A stretch of 64,000 nt of DNA from Streptosporangium brasiliense (GTDB taxonomy: Bacteria; Actinomycetota; Actinomycetes; Streptosporangiales; Streptosporangiaceae), in assembly GCF_030811595.1 (NCBI RefSeq), contig NZ_JAUSRB010000001.1, positions 310,001-374,000 on the forward strand, written 5' to 3'. The position numbers were made by a program, and so were the translations under genes. The notes under the pieces are model-generated. The model saw only the letters and a program-made list of their open reading frames with translations. It was not told the DNA's origin and searched no databases. Positions 20,610-30,684 of this stretch are shown here, piece after piece (position 1 is the stretch's first letter; every line of letters starts with the position of its first letter).

Positions 20610-21962
20610 TCAGACCTCGTTGATGGCCTTCTCCAGAATTGCCAATCCCTCTTCCAGCAGGTGGTCGGGCATGACCAGCGGCGGCAGGAAGCGCAGAACG
20701 TTGCCGTAGGTGCCCGCGGTCAGCACGAGCAGGCCCTCGGCGTGGCACCTCTTGGCGATCTCGCCCGCCGCGGTGGGGTGCGGGTCCTTGGTGCCGGGGA
20801 CGACCAGCTCGATGGCGATCATGGCGCCGCGGCCGCGCACGTCACCGATCGCCGGGTTCTTGTCGGCGATGGCGCGCAGCCGGGGCAGCATGACCTCGCC
20901 GATGCGGCGGGCCCTGCCGGTCAGGTCGTCGGCCTCGATGGTCTCCAGCACGCCCAGCGCCGCCTCGCAGGCGAGCGGGTTGCCGCCGTAGGTGCCGCCC
21001 AGCCCGCCGACGTGGACCTTGTCGAGCAGCTCGGCGCGGCCGGTGACGGCCGCCAGCGGCAGGCCGCCCGCGATGCCCTTGGCGGTGACGATGATGTCCG
21101 GGACGATGCCCTCGTCCTCGCAGGCGAACAGGTCACCGGTGCGGGAGAAGCCCGTCTGGACCTCGTCGGCGATGAACACGATGCCGTTCTCGCGACAGAA
21201 CTCCACGATCTTCGGCAGGAAGCCCTTGGCCGGCTCGATGAAGCCGCCCTCGCCGGCGATCGGCTCGATCACCACGGCCGCCACGTTCTCGGCGCCGATC
21301 TGCTTGGTGATCTGGTCGATCGCCTGGGCCGCCGCCTCCTCCGCGCAGTTGTCCGGGCCGGTGGGCCAGCGGAAGGGATAGGCCAGCGGCACCCGGTAGA
21401 CCTCGGGGGCGAACGGGCCGAACCTGTGCTTGTACGGCATGTTCTTGGCCGTCAGCGACATCGTCAGCAGGGTCCGGCCGTGGTAGCCGTGGTCGAACAC
21501 GACGACCGCCTGGCGCCCCGTGGCGTGGCGGGCGACCTTGACCGCGTTCTCCACGGCCTCGGCGCCGCTGTTGAGCAGGAAGGTGCGCTTCGCGTGGTCA
21601 CCGGGCGTGAGCTCGTTGAGCTTCTCGCAGACCTGGACGTAGGACTCGTACGGCGTGACCATGAAGCAGGTGTGGGTGAAGTCGGCGACCTGCTTCTGCA
21701 CCCGCTCGACCACGCGCGGCGCGGCGTTGCCGACGCTGGTCACCGCGATGCCGGAGCCGAAGTCGATCAGCGAGTTGCCGTCGGCGTCGACGACGACACC
21801 GCCACCGGCGTGCGTCACGAAGACCGGCAGCGTGGTGCCGATGCCCGGGGGAACGGCGGCCTGCTTGCGCGCGAACAGCTCGCGGGACTTCGGGCCGGGA
21901 ATCTCGGTGACGACCCGGCGCTCCTGCGGAAGCGAGGGGCCGCCCTGGGTGACGGTGCTCAT
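20610..21962 (-). CDS. gabT: 4-aminobutyrate aminotransferase
   Basis: 450-residue class III PLP aminotransferase that converts GABA and 2-oxoglutarate to succinate semialdehyde and glutamate. Motifs: LLNSGAEAVENAVKVARH, FDHGYHGRT, VIEPIAGEGGF, FIADEVQTGFSRTG and the PLP lysine Lys295 in VTAKGIAGGLPLA. YGGNPLACEAALGVLE is typical of GabT. It is divergent from the PucR-type regulator, and an aldehyde dehydrogenase of the right class lies 2.5 kb away, consistent with a GABA degradation module. Confidence 0.93.
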   Translation of the reverse strand: MSTVTQGGPSLPQERRVVTEIPGPKSRELFARKQAAVPPGIGTTLPVFVTHAGGGVVVDADGNSLIDFGSGIAVTSVGNAAPRVVERVQKQVADFTHTCFMVTPYESYVQVCEKLNELTPGDHAKRTFLLNSGAEAVENAVKVARHATGRQAVVVFDHGYHGRTLLTMSLTAKNMPYKHRFGPFAPEVYRVPLAYPFRWPTGPDNCAEEAAAQAIDQITKQIGAENVAAVVIEPIAGEGGFIEPAKGFLPKIVEFCRENGIVFIADEVQTGFSRTGDLFACEDEGIVPDIIVTAKGIAGGLPLAAVTGRAELLDKVHVGGLGGTYGGNPLACEAALGVLETIEADDLTGRARRIGEVMLPRLRAIADKNPAIGDVRGRGAMIAIELVVPGTKDPHPTAAGEIAKRCHAEGLLVLTAGTYGNVLRFLPPLVMPDHLLEEGLAILEKAINEV

Positions 21963-22053
21963 ACTGCGACGGTATGTCGCGCATGCCGGTGTACGGATGA
22001 TGCACTATGGCAAAATTGCGAGGAGTGCTCTGGCCGTAACGTACAAATCGGGG
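21963..22053. promoter_or_regulatory. gabT/PucR divergent promoter with nested palindrome
   Basis: GCACT (22002-22006) and AGTGC (22024-22028) bracket an inner palindrome GCAAAATTGC (22010-22019). ATAC-TGCGACG-GTAT lies at 21961-21975, next to the gabT start. These are plausible regulator sites for one or both genes. Confidence 0.45.
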
Positions 22054-23517
22054 GTGGTTGTGGCTCCCACGCTCCGCACCGTCGTGCGGCGCCTGCCGCT
22101 CAAACTCGGTGTGCTCACCGGGCAGGACGCGCTCGACCGGCCGGTGCGCTGGGTGGCGGTCAGCGAACTGGAGGACCCGACGCCGTTCCTGGAGGGCGGT
22201 GAGCTGGTCCTCACCACGGGCATGCGCCTGGGCGCCGACAACGCCGGGCCGTACGTCGACCGGCTGGTCGGCAAGGGGGTCACCGGGCTCGGGTTTGGCG
22301 TCGGGCTGGGCCACGAGGTGATCCCGGCCGGGCTGGTGGAGGCGGCGGCGCGGGCCGGGCTGCCGCTGATCGAGGTGCCGCGCGACACCCCGTTCGTCGC
22401 GATCGGCAAGGTGGTCAGCGACCTGATCGCCGCCGAGCAGTACGACGAGATCAGGCGCGCCTTCGCCACCCAGGGCCGCCTCACCCGTGCCGCGCTCCGC
22501 CCCGAGGGCCCCCGCGCGGTGATCGACGGCCTGGCCCGTGAGCTCGGCGGCTGGGCCGTCCTGCTCGACGAGGCGGGGGCCGTACGGCACGCGGCGGGCA
22601 AAGGGGCCACCGGCATCGCCGGACTCCGCCCCGAGCTGGAGCGACTGCGACGGCCCGCCGGCGGCGGCACCCCCGCGAGCCTGGCGCTGTCCACGCCCGG
22701 CGAGCACGTCATCGTCCAGCCGATCGGCGCCCGTCGCGTCAGGGGGTTCTTCGCGGTCGGACTCGACCGGCCGTTCAGCCCGGTCGCGCACACCGTGATC
22801 AACGCCGCGGGCTCCCTGCTGACGCTCACCATCGAGCACGGCAGGGAGCACCTGGCGGCCGAGCGCCGGGTCCGCTCCGCGGCGCTCCGGCTGCTGCTGG
22901 CCGGGCAGGTGCGGGCCGGTCAGGAGACGCTGGAGCTGCTGGGGGGCGGGCTCCCCGACGGGCCGCTGGTGGTGCTGGCCGTTGGCGGCGACCAGGAGGC
23001 GGTGCTGGAGGCCGCGGGCGAGGAGTTCGCGGCGGACGCCGAGGAGCGGGTGGTGGTCGTCGTCGCGGCGGACCGGGCCGAGGAGGCGGCCGCGGCGCTG
23101 CGGGAGCACGGTCCGGTCGGGATCGGCTCCCCGGTCGGACCCGACGAGCTGCGCACCGGACTCGACCAGGCCGACCGGGCGCTCGCCGCGGCCCGCCGCG
23201 TCGCCGGACGGGTCATGCGCTTCGCCGACCTCGCGGGCCAGGGCCTGCTGTCCCTGCTGGACCCCGAGGTGGCCGGGGCGTTCTCCGCGGCGCTGCTCGC
23301 CCCCCTGCGCGAGTACGGCTCGCGCGCCGACCTGCTGGAGTCCCTCCGCGCCTACCTGGCGTGCAACGGCCACTGGGACGCGGCGGCGCAACGGCTCGGC
23401 GTGCACCGGCACACCCTGCGCTACCGCATGCGCCGCGTCGCCGAACTCCTCGGCCGCGACCTCGACGACCCGGCGGCCCGCGCCGAACTCTGGGTGGCGC
23501 TGGCCATGACGGAGTGA
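22054..23517 (+). CDS. PucR-family transcriptional regulator
   Basis: About 487 residues. The N-terminal PucR ligand-sensing domain reads LTGQDALDRPVRWVAVSELEDP...GGELVLTTGMRL (about residues 15-130). A CdaR-like middle region follows, and a C-terminal helix-turn-helix of the HTH_30 type (YLACNGHWDAAAQRLGVHRHTLRYRM). The family senses purine or amino-acid degradation metabolites; Bacillus GabR-type roles are filled by PucR proteins in many actinobacteria. It is divergent from gabT, its likely target. The reading frame is open far upstream, but homology begins near the GTG at 22054/22060, which has no good ribosome site, so it is perhaps leaderless. Confidence 0.88.
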   Translation: MVVAPTLRTVVRRLPLKLGVLTGQDALDRPVRWVAVSELEDPTPFLEGGELVLTTGMRLGADNAGPYVDRLVGKGVTGLGFGVGLGHEVIPAGLVEAAARAGLPLIEVPRDTPFVAIGKVVSDLIAAEQYDEIRRAFATQGRLTRAALRPEGPRAVIDGLARELGGWAVLLDEAGAVRHAAGKGATGIAGLRPELERLRRPAGGGTPASLALSTPGEHVIVQPIGARRVRGFFAVGLDRPFSPVAHTVINAAGSLLTLTIEHGREHLAAERRVRSAALRLLLAGQVRAGQETLELLGGGLPDGPLVVLAVGGDQEAVLEAAGEEFAADAEERVVVVVAADRAEEAAAALREHGPVGIGSPVGPDELRTGLDQADRALAAARRVAGRVMRFADLAGQGLLSLLDPEVAGAFSAALLAPLREYGSRADLLESLRAYLACNGHWDAAAQRLGVHRHTLRYRMRRVAELLGRDLDDPAARAELWVALAMTE

Positions 23518-23577
23518 GCGGTACGGGAGACCGGCGGTCTGGGAGGCGCGCGGACGCGGGGAGCGGGTGCGGCGGGG

Positions 23578-24204
23578 TCAGCGCCCGCCGACCAGGTAGC
23601 GGGAGATGGTGGCGTAGGTGACCGCGTCGTAGGTGTGGCTGTCACGCAGGTGCCCGGCGCGCTCCAGGCCGATGGCGCCCTGGGCGGCGGCCCAGAGGGC
23701 GTCGGCGATCTTCCTGGGCTGGGTCGGGATGATGTATCCCGCCGAGATGCAGTCGGCGATCACCCGGTCGAGGACGTTGAGCGCCGCCCGGGCCAGGGTC
23801 CTGGCCCGCTCGCTCGGCACGAACCCGGGGATCGCCCGCTCGAACATCAGGGCGTAGTAGCCGGGCTCGGCCAGCGCGGCCTCCCGGTAGGCGGGGCCGA
23901 GCGCGGTCAGGTGCTCCAGCGCGTTCCCGCGCGCGGGGACCGCCTCCAGACGCCGCCGGAACCGCTCGAAACCCTCCAGGTAGAGCGCCTCGGCCAGGCC
24001 CTCCTTGCTGCCGAACATGGTGTAGATGACGGTCGTCGAGCATCCGGCCTCGGTGGCGATGCGGCGCATCGACAGGCTCTCGGGCCCGATGGTGACCAGG
24101 AGCTGGCTGGCCACGTCGAGCAGCTTGCCGCGGAGCTCGTCCTGGGTGGCCCGCTCGCCGACCAGATAGGCGCCCTGCAGTCCGCGCGGCGCCGGAGAGG
24201 TCAT
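23578..24204 (-). CDS. TetR/AcrR-family regulator
   Basis: 208 residues. N-terminal HTH at about 20-65 (LLDVASQLLVTIGPESLSMRR, then CSTTVIYTMFGSKEGLAEA). The C-terminal ligand domain has a WHG-like motif, ALWAAAQGAIGLERAGH. It is divergent from the aldehyde dehydrogenase at 24422, whose promoter region carries several GTAACG/CGTTAC motifs, so local control of that gene is likely. The ligand is unknown. Confidence 0.88.
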   Translation of the reverse strand: MTSPAPRGLQGAYLVGERATQDELRGKLLDVASQLLVTIGPESLSMRRIATEAGCSTTVIYTMFGSKEGLAEALYLEGFERFRRRLEAVPARGNALEHLTALGPAYREAALAEPGYYALMFERAIPGFVPSERARTLARAALNVLDRVIADCISAGYIIPTQPRKIADALWAAAQGAIGLERAGHLRDSHTYDAVTYATISRYLVGGR

Positions 24205-24279
24205 GCGGCCACGCCCTTCCGCTGTCGGGGAGTTGCACTCGGTGACTTAGCCAGGGCGGCGATCCTTCAAACCGCTGCC

Positions 24280-24421
24280 ATATAACGAATATCCGTAATC
24301 TGCCCCGGTTTCGTTACAGGCAGAGAGGGAGATATTTTTATGCGTAACGGCGTGCCAGTGCAAGGGTCTTGTGCGTAGTGGAGTAACGCCACCTCCGGAC
24401 CGGTGGCATACCGTCGGAGCC
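24280..24421. promoter_or_regulatory. TetR/aldehyde dehydrogenase divergent promoter
   Basis: CGTTAC (24312-24317) pairs with GTAACG (24344-24349) across an AT-rich stretch, and GTAACG recurs at 24383. GCCACC-TCCGGACC-GGTGGC (24388-24407) is a perfect inverted repeat just upstream of the ATG. GGAG precedes ATG 24422. Confidence 0.45.
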
Positions 24422-25849
24422 ATGGACGTGCGCCCCTTCTGGCTCGCCGGCCGCCCCGCCACGGGGGACGCCGAGCTCACCGTGACCAACTCCCATGACG
24501 GCCGTGTCGTCGGCGTCTGCTCCGTGCCGACCGCCGGCCAGGTCGAGGAGGCCGTCGCCGCGGCGGCGGCCGTGCAGAAGCAGGCCGCCGCGCTCCCCGT
24601 TCACGTGCGGGCCGAGGCCCTCGTCCACGTCTCGCGCCGCCTGGCCGAGCGGGCCGAGGAGATCGCCCGGCTGATCATGGAGGAGAACGGCAAGCCGATC
24701 TTCTGGGCCCGCGGCGAGGTCAACCGCGCGATCTCCACCTTCCGGTTCGCCGCCGAGGAGACCCGCCGCCTCGGTGGCGAGGCGGTGCGCCTGGACACCG
24801 AGGCCGCCTCCGCGGGCCGCCTCGCCTACGTCTCGCGGGTCCCGCACGGCCCGGTCCTGGCGATCACGCCGTTCAACTTCCCGCTCAACCTGGTGGCCCA
24901 CAAGGTCGCCCCGGCCATCGCGGTCGGCGCCCCGATCATCGTCAAGCCGGCGCCGGCCACGCCCATCTCCTCCCTGGTGCTGGGCGAGATCCTGGCCGAG
25001 ACCGCGCTGCCCGAGGGCATGTTCTCCGTGCTCCCGGTCCCCAACGACCGCGCCGCCGCCCTGGTCGACGACCCGCGCCTGCCGATCGTCTCCTTCACCG
25101 GCTCCGGGCCCGTCGGATACGCGATCATGGACCAGGTGCCGCGCAAGCACGTCACCCTCGAACTCGGCGGCAACGCCGCCGCCGTCGTGCTCGCCGACGC
25201 CGACCTCGACTGGGCCGCCTCCCGGGTGGCGCTGTTCTCCAACTACCAGGCCGGGCAGAGCTGCATCGCGGTCCAGCGGGTGATCGTCGAGGAGTCGGTG
25301 CGCGAGGACTTCGTGGCCAAGCTGATCCCCGCCGTCGAGGCCCTGGTCACCGGCGACCCGGCCGACGACAGGACCCAGGTCGGACCGCTGGTCTCCGTCG
25401 AGGCCGCCGAGCGCGTCGAGCAGTGGGTCAAGGAGGCCGTCGCCGCCGGCGCCCGGCTGCTGACCGGCGGCACCCGCGACGGCGCCACCGTCGCGCCGAC
25501 CGTCCTGGCCGACGTGCCGCACGACGCCAAGGTCTCCTGCGAGGAGGTCTTCGGCCCCGTGATGATCATCCAGACGGTGTCCGGGGTCGACGAGGCGTTC
25601 GCCGCGGTCAACGACTCCAAGTACGGCCTGCAGGCCGGGATCTTCACCCGCAGCCTGGACGTCGCCTTCCGCGCGAACCGGGAGCTGGAGGTCGGCGGCG
25701 TGATCATCGGAGACGTCCCGTCCTACCGGGCCGACCAGATGCCCTACGGCGGCGTCAAGGACTCCGGGGTCGGCCGCGAGGGCGTCCGCTCGGCCATGGC
25801 CGACTTCACCTACGAGAAGGTCATGGTCCTCACCGGTCTGTCGCTCTGA
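24422..25849 (+). CDS. NAD(P)-dependent aldehyde dehydrogenase, probably semialdehyde-type
   Basis: 475-residue classical aldehyde dehydrogenase. General base Glu247 in LELGGN, nucleophile Cys281 in GQSCIAVQR, ITPFNFPLN near the cofactor site and FTGSGPVGYAI at the Rossmann turn. It resembles lactaldehyde, succinate-semialdehyde or non-phosphorylating glyceraldehyde-type enzymes. With gabT and PucR close by, succinate semialdehyde is a reasonable substrate, but that is inference. The start is ATG 24422 with GGAG upstream; an earlier in-frame start at 24371 has no ribosome site and lies inside the operator region. Confidence 0.88.
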   Translation: MDVRPFWLAGRPATGDAELTVTNSHDGRVVGVCSVPTAGQVEEAVAAAAAVQKQAAALPVHVRAEALVHVSRRLAERAEEIARLIMEENGKPIFWARGEVNRAISTFRFAAEETRRLGGEAVRLDTEAASAGRLAYVSRVPHGPVLAITPFNFPLNLVAHKVAPAIAVGAPIIVKPAPATPISSLVLGEILAETALPEGMFSVLPVPNDRAAALVDDPRLPIVSFTGSGPVGYAIMDQVPRKHVTLELGGNAAAVVLADADLDWAASRVALFSNYQAGQSCIAVQRVIVEESVREDFVAKLIPAVEALVTGDPADDRTQVGPLVSVEAAERVEQWVKEAVAAGARLLTGGTRDGATVAPTVLADVPHDAKVSCEEVFGPVMIIQTVSGVDEAFAAVNDSKYGLQAGIFTRSLDVAFRANRELEVGGVIIGDVPSYRADQMPYGGVKDSGVGREGVRSAMADFTYEKVMVLTGLSL

Positions 25850-25859
25850 CATCCCGTCC

Positions 25860-25895
25860 ACGGCCCGCCCCCCGTCGCCCCGGGGTGCGGGCCGT
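25860..25895 (+). terminator. hairpin terminator after the aldehyde dehydrogenase gene
   Basis: ACGGCCCGC (25860-25868) pairs perfectly with GCGGGCCGT (25887-25895). Confidence 0.75.
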
Positions 25896-25990
25896 GTCCA
25901 TTCCGTCCCGGCTCCGTGCCGAGCTCCGGTGGTCGCCCGCCGCGGGCTCCCACTCCTCGCCCACGGCCTGGGCACGGGCACTCACCGTGG

Positions 25991-27001
25991 TCACGCCCTC
26001 TCGGCGACGGTGTAGAGCTCCCTGGCCACGTCGCCGAAGTAGGGGCCGTACATGGTGCTCCGGTCGTCGCTGTATTTGAAGCTGCTCACCGAGGTGATCG
26101 TGCCGCGGCCGGTGGCGGGGTCGAAGCCGCTCATCCAGGGGCCGCCGCTGGACCCGGCGGTCATGTCGCAGCGCATGCCCTGGTCGCCGGTCTGGCCGTG
26201 CGGGTCGTCATGGACCGGGCCGGCGCAGTAGACCAGGTGCTCGCCGTCGTAGGGCGCCTCGGCGGGGAAGCCGAAGCCGTGGGCCGGGCGGCCCCGGGCG
26301 GCGCCGAAGGCGATGTCCTGGCCGCCGACGACCTCTCCCAGGTGCCGGCCGCCGCTGTGGTTGAGCGCCACCATGCCGATGTCGTGGTTGTCGTCGGCGC
26401 TGCGCGACCACGGGCCCGCGACGAACATGCGCCGGGCGGTGAACTGCCCGTAGGGCCGGCGGCCCCGGTCGTAACCGGGCACGAAGGTCCAGTTGTCCGC
26501 CCACGCGCCGGCGCCGTCCTTGACGCAGTGCCCGGCGGTCACCACGAGGTCCTTGTTGGCGCTCCTGACCGAGCTCGCCGAGCAGACGAAGTCGAGCCCG
26601 CCGAGGGTGAGGAAGACCCGTCCGGTGGTGCGGGTCACCGACCCGCCCGCGCTCCAGCGCGCCCCGGTGGTGCGGGCGGCACGCTGGTGGTCCGGCAGGC
26701 CCGGCCGGCCGAACACGCCGGCCGCCGTCCCGAGCAGGCCGAGCGGGACGGCGGCCGCCATCCGGCGGGGGGTCCAGTAGTCGAGCACCCGGCGCTGGTC
26801 CGCCGGGCCGGGGGCGGTCACGTGTTCGGCGACGCCGTCCCCGCCGGGGGCCGCGCGCGGGGCCTTGGCGGCTGCCGGGAGGGGGTGGGCGGCGCCGGCG
26901 GCCCGCTGCCCGTGTTCGGTGGTCGTCGCGCCGGCCTGGGGGAGGCCCATCAGGCCGGCGACGAGCGCGGCGCCCGCAAGCAGGGGGAGGCTCGAGGTCA
27001 T
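25991..27001 (-). CDS. secreted trypsin-like serine peptidase, paralogue 1
   Basis: 336 residues. A signal peptide (SSLPLLAGAALVAGLMGLPQAGA) is followed by a roughly 90-residue Ala/Pro-rich pro-region and a chymotrypsin-fold domain. Catalytic triad: His158 in VTAGHC, Asp207 in HDIGMV and Ser285 in GSSGGPW. It resembles the V8/glutamyl-endopeptidase-like S1 group common in actinobacteria. ATG 27001 is the only usable start. The closely related gene at 27055-28110 lies 53 bases upstream in the same direction, so the pair is probably a tandem duplication and may be co-transcribed. Confidence 0.88.
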   Translation of the reverse strand: MTSSLPLLAGAALVAGLMGLPQAGATTTEHGQRAAGAAHPLPAAAKAPRAAPGGDGVAEHVTAPGPADQRRVLDYWTPRRMAAAVPLGLLGTAAGVFGRPGLPDHQRAARTTGARWSAGGSVTRTTGRVFLTLGGLDFVCSASSVRSANKDLVVTAGHCVKDGAGAWADNWTFVPGYDRGRRPYGQFTARRMFVAGPWSRSADDNHDIGMVALNHSGGRHLGEVVGGQDIAFGAARGRPAHGFGFPAEAPYDGEHLVYCAGPVHDDPHGQTGDQGMRCDMTAGSSGGPWMSGFDPATGRGTITSVSSFKYSDDRSTMYGPYFGDVARELYTVAERA

Positions 27002-27054
27002 GAGACCCGATTTTGCACTACGTGGTGTGCTGTTGTGACTACTTTCGGTGAATC

Positions 27055-28110
27055 TCAGGGGGTGCCGGTGCCCTGCGCGGCCTCGTAGACGGCCTGCGCC
27101 TCGGTCCCGAAATACGGGCCGAACATCCAGCCGGCGGCGAAGCCGTACTTGAAGCTGTTCACCGAGTTCAGCGTGCCCAGGCCGGTGCCCTCGTCGAAGC
27201 CGGTGAACCAGGGGCCGCCGCTCGACCCGCCGGTCATGTCGCAGCCGAGGCCGATGTCGCGGGACATCAGGAAGTCGTCGAAGGACCGCCCGCTGCAGTA
27301 GACCAGCTTCGACCCGTCGTAGGGGGCGGCCGCCGGGTATCCGAAGGAGTGCATCTGCCGCCGCCTGGGCTGGTTGAAGGAGACGCCCTGCCCGCCGACC
27401 GCGTCGGTCAGCGACCGGCCCTCCAGCGGGGCCACCACGGCCGCGGCCACGTCGTAGTTGATGTCCTCGCTGTTGTTCCACTGCGGGGTGGTGTAGAGCG
27501 TGGTCGCCACCCAGGTGCCGTGCGGCCGCTCGCCGGCGTCGTAGCCCGGCACGAACACCCAGTTGCCGTGGAAGGCCCCGCCCAGCTTCACGCAGTGCCC
27601 CGCGGTGATCACAGTGCTTCTGTTGTCGCTGGTCACCGCGTTGCCCGAGCAGGAGGCGTTGCGGCCCTGATAGGTGAAGAACACCCGGCCGGCGGTCTTG
27701 GCGACCGCGCCGCCGCGGGTCCACCGCGATCCGGTGGTGGCGCGTGCGGCGGCGGCCCGGACGGCGGTGACGGCGTCGCCGTCCGGCGCGGTCGCGGGGA
27801 CCGAGACGGGGTCGGCCGCGGCCTGTGCCGCGATCGCCGCCGCGGTGAGCCGGAGACCGTCCTTCTTCGGAGCGTAGGCGTCGAGCGGCTGGGCCGCCTC
27901 CATTCTCGCCTCCGTCCAGTAACGCTGGACGGTGCGCTGCTCGGTCGTGGTGTCGGCGGCCTCCCTTTCGGCGGGCCGGGGGGCGGCCGGAAAGGAGGCC
28001 GCCGGCGCGGCGGCGCTGTACGCGGCGGCGCTGTGCGCGGCCGCCGCCGGGAGCAGGGTGGCGCCCGTGGCGAGGGCGATGACGGGGACCAGGCGTGCCG
28101 TGCGGCGCAT
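27055..28110 (-). CDS. secreted trypsin-like serine peptidase, paralogue 2
   Basis: 351 residues. An Arg-containing signal peptide ([24 protein letters not shown]) is followed by a pro-region ending near a conserved RVFFTYQG segment. Catalytic triad: His172 in ITAGHC, Asp220 in INYDVAA and Ser297 in GSSGGPW. Start ATG 28110 has GGGAGG six bases upstream. It shares domain order and many motifs with the downstream paralogue (for example [38 protein letters not shown]). The pair probably processes extracellular proteins; targets are unknown. Confidence 0.9.
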   Translation of the reverse strand: MRRTARLVPVIALATGATLLPAAAAHSAAAYSAAAPAASFPAAPRPAEREAADTTTEQRTVQRYWTEARMEAAQPLDAYAPKKDGLRLTAAAIAAQAAADPVSVPATAPDGDAVTAVRAAAARATTGSRWTRGGAVAKTAGRVFFTYQGRNASCSGNAVTSDNRSTVITAGHCVKLGGAFHGNWVFVPGYDAGERPHGTWVATTLYTTPQWNNSEDINYDVAAAVVAPLEGRSLTDAVGGQGVSFNQPRRRQMHSFGYPAAAPYDGSKLVYCSGRSFDDFLMSRDIGLGCDMTGGSSGGPWFTGFDEGTGLGTLNSVNSFKYGFAAGWMFGPYFGTEAQAVYEAAQGTGTP

Positions 28111-28294
28111 TCGTACCTCCCGAGACCTGATGGTGAGTGGGGAAGCTAGTGCGCTGCATGGCTGCATTTCTCAATATTTACGACTATTGATATGGCGAAA
28201 TTCCGGCGTAAGAACTGCATTTCCCCCTGCGTTTCACGCACCACAGATTTCGACCCCGGTTCGACAGGTGAGCGGCAGCCGGGAGAATGGGGCG

Positions 28295-29479
28295 GTGCAG
28301 CCAGACACCACCCGCTCCGTTGTCCTGCTCGGCTCGACCGGCTCCATCGGGACCCAGTCCCTCGACGTCATCGCCCGCAACCCCGGCCGGTTCCGGGTGG
28401 CGGCGCTCGCCGCCGGCGGCGGCCGGATCGACCTGCTGGCCCGTCAGGCGGCCGAGTTCCGGCCCGACGTGGTGGCCGTGGCCGACCCCTCGGCCGCGCC
28501 GCGGCTGCGCGAGGCCCTGGCCGCGCACGGGGTGGGCGCCCAGGTGCTCGCCGGGCCCGAGGGGGTCGCCGAGGCCGCCGCCTGGCCGTCCGACACGGTG
28601 CTCAACGGCATCACCGGCGCGCTCGGGCTGACCTCGACGCTGGCCGCGCTGGAGGCGGGCAGGACGCTCGCCCTGGCCAACAAGGAATCGCTGATCATCG
28701 GCGGCCCGCTGGTCAAGCGCCTGGCCAAGCCCGGACAGCTCATCCCCGTCGACTCCGAGCACGCCGCGCTCGCCCAGTGCCTGTGGGCCGCCGGCCCCGC
28801 CGGTCCCGACGCGTCGGCCGTGCGCAACCTGATCGTCACCGCGAGCGGCGGGCCCTTCCGCGGCAGGTCGCGCGCGGAGCTCGCGGACGTGACCCCGGAG
28901 CAGGCCCTGGCCCACCCGACCTGGTCGATGGGGCCCGTCATCACGGTGAATTCCGCCACACTCGTCAACAAGGGCCTGGAGGTCATCGAGGCCCATCTGC
29001 TGTTCGACATCGGCTTCGACAGGATCACCGTCGTGGTCCACCCCCAGTCGGTCGTCCACTCCATGGTCGAGTTCGTGGACGGCTCGGTCATCGCCCAGGC
29101 CAGCCCGCCCGACATGAGGCTGCCCATCGCCCTGGCCCTCGGCTGGCCGGAGCGGGTCGCCGGAGCCGCCCCCGCCGTCGACTGGACCAGGGCCCACACC
29201 TGGACCTTCGACCCCCTCGACGACGACGCCTTCCCCTCCGTCGCGCTGGCCCGCCACGTCGGCTCCGCCGGCGGCACGGCTCCCGCCGTCTACAACGCCG
29301 CCAACGAGGTGTGCGTCGACGCCTTCCTGGCCGGGAGGCTGCCCTTCCCCGGCATCGTCGACACCGTGACGGCGGTGGTCTCCGAGCACACCGTGACAGG
29401 AGCAGATTCCGTCGCAGAAGTGCTCGATGCCGACGAATGGGCGCGGGCACGGGCTCGGGAGCTCACCGCGACTGCCTAG
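28295..29479 (+). CDS. dxr: 1-deoxy-D-xylulose-5-phosphate reductoisomerase
   Basis: 394 residues. It catalyses the first committed step of the MEP isoprenoid pathway: DXP plus NADPH to 2-C-methyl-D-erythritol 4-phosphate. NADPH loop [16 protein letters not shown], then [11 protein letters not shown], metal/substrate motif [42 protein letters not shown] and [12 protein letters not shown]. Start GTG 28295 has GGGAG upstream. The next gene is ispG only 34 bases on; the site-2 protease gene that usually lies between them in actinobacteria is absent. Confidence 0.96.
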   Translation: MQPDTTRSVVLLGSTGSIGTQSLDVIARNPGRFRVAALAAGGGRIDLLARQAAEFRPDVVAVADPSAAPRLREALAAHGVGAQVLAGPEGVAEAAAWPSDTVLNGITGALGLTSTLAALEAGRTLALANKESLIIGGPLVKRLAKPGQLIPVDSEHAALAQCLWAAGPAGPDASAVRNLIVTASGGPFRGRSRAELADVTPEQALAHPTWSMGPVITVNSATLVNKGLEVIEAHLLFDIGFDRITVVVHPQSVVHSMVEFVDGSVIAQASPPDMRLPIALALGWPERVAGAAPAVDWTRAHTWTFDPLDDDAFPSVALARHVGSAGGTAPAVYNAANEVCVDAFLAGRLPFPGIVDTVTAVVSEHTVTGADSVAEVLDADEWARARARELTATA

Positions 29480-29513
29480 ACTGGGGAAGTCGTCGACTTC
29501 ACAAGGGCTGAAA

Positions 29514-30683
29514 ATGACTTCTGTTGCTCTCGGGATCCCTTCCGTAAGGACCAGGCCGATCGCCGAGCGACGCAAATCCCGTCAGATCATGGTCGGCTCC
29601 GTGCCGGTGGGCGGGGACGCGCCGGTCTCCGTCCAGTCGATGACCACCACGGTCACCGCTGACATCAACGCCACGCTCCAGCAGATCGCCGCGCTGACCG
29701 CCTCGGGCTGCCAGATCGTCCGGGTGGCCGTGCCCTCCCAGGATGACGCCGACGCGCTGCCGATCATCGCGAGGAAGTCCCAGATCCCGGTGATCGCCGA
29801 CATCCACTTCCAGCCGAAATACGTCTTCGCCGCGATCGAGGCGGGCTGCGCCGCCGTCCGGGTCAACCCCGGCAACATCAAGAAGTTCGACGACAAGGTC
29901 GGCGAGATCGCCCGCGCCGCCGCCGACCACGGGGTGCCCATCAGGATCGGCGTCAACGCCGGCTCGCTCGACCCCCGCCTGCTGCAGAAATACGGCAAGG
30001 CGACCCCTGAGGCGCTGGTGGAGTCGGCCCTGTGGGAGTGCTCGCTCTTCGAGGAGCACGGCTTCCGCGACATCAAGATCTCGGTCAAGCACAACGACCC
30101 GGTCGTGATGGTCCAGGCCTACCGCCAGCTGGCCGCCCGGTGCGACTACCCGCTCCACCTCGGGGTCACCGAGGCGGGCCCGGCGTTCCAGGGCACGATC
30201 AAGTCCGCCGTCGCGTTCGGCGCGCTGCTCTCCGAGGGCATCGGCGACACCATCCGCGTGTCGCTGTCGGCCCCGCCGGTCGAGGAGATCAAGGTCGGCA
30301 TCGGCATCCTGGAGTCGCTGAACCTGCGCGAGCGCGGCCTGGAGATCGTCTCCTGCCCGTCCTGCGGCCGCGCCCAGGTCGACGTCTACACCCTGGCCGA
30401 GCAGGTCCAGGCGGGCCTTGAGGGGCTGAAGGTCCCGCTCCGCGTCGCGGTGATGGGGTGCGTCGTCAACGGCCCCGGCGAGGCCCGCGAGGCCGATCTC
30501 GGCGTCGCCTCCGGCAACGGCAAGGGCCAGATCTTCGTCAAGGGAGAGGTCATCAAGACCGTCCCCGAGTCCCAGATCGTGGAGACCCTCATCGAGGAGG
30601 CCCTGCGCCTGGCCGAGGAGATGGGCGTGGAGGTCGACCTCGACGACGAGGACGCCTCCGGTCCCGAGGTCATCGTCCGCTAG
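29514..30683 (+). CDS. ispG: 4-hydroxy-3-methylbut-2-enyl diphosphate synthase, flavodoxin-dependent type
   Basis: 389-residue Fe-S enzyme of the MEP pathway that converts MEcPP to HMBPP. N-terminal TIM barrel ([32 protein letters not shown]). The C-terminal [4Fe-4S] ligands are in [11 protein letters not shown] and [15 protein letters not shown]. Start ATG 29514 with AAGGG six bases upstream. It forms an operon with dxr. The TAG stop is at 30681-30683 and the inverted repeat of an insertion sequence begins at 30685, so the element sits one base beyond the gene and may have removed its native downstream sequence. Confidence 0.96.
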   Translation: MTSVALGIPSVRTRPIAERRKSRQIMVGSVPVGGDAPVSVQSMTTTVTADINATLQQIAALTASGCQIVRVAVPSQDDADALPIIARKSQIPVIADIHFQPKYVFAAIEAGCAAVRVNPGNIKKFDDKVGEIARAAADHGVPIRIGVNAGSLDPRLLQKYGKATPEALVESALWECSLFEEHGFRDIKISVKHNDPVVMVQAYRQLAARCDYPLHLGVTEAGPAFQGTIKSAVAFGALLSEGIGDTIRVSLSAPPVEEIKVGIGILESLNLRERGLEIVSCPSCGRAQVDVYTLAEQVQAGLEGLKVPLRVAVMGCVVNGPGEAREADLGVASGNGKGQIFVKGEVIKTVPESQIVETLIEEALRLAEEMGVEVDLDDEDASGPEVIVR

Positions 30684-30684
30684 G

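Noticed and set aside
21655-22053. N-terminal extension of the PucR regulator
   Set aside because: Open frame opposite gabT coding sequence; no family match before the GTG near 22054.
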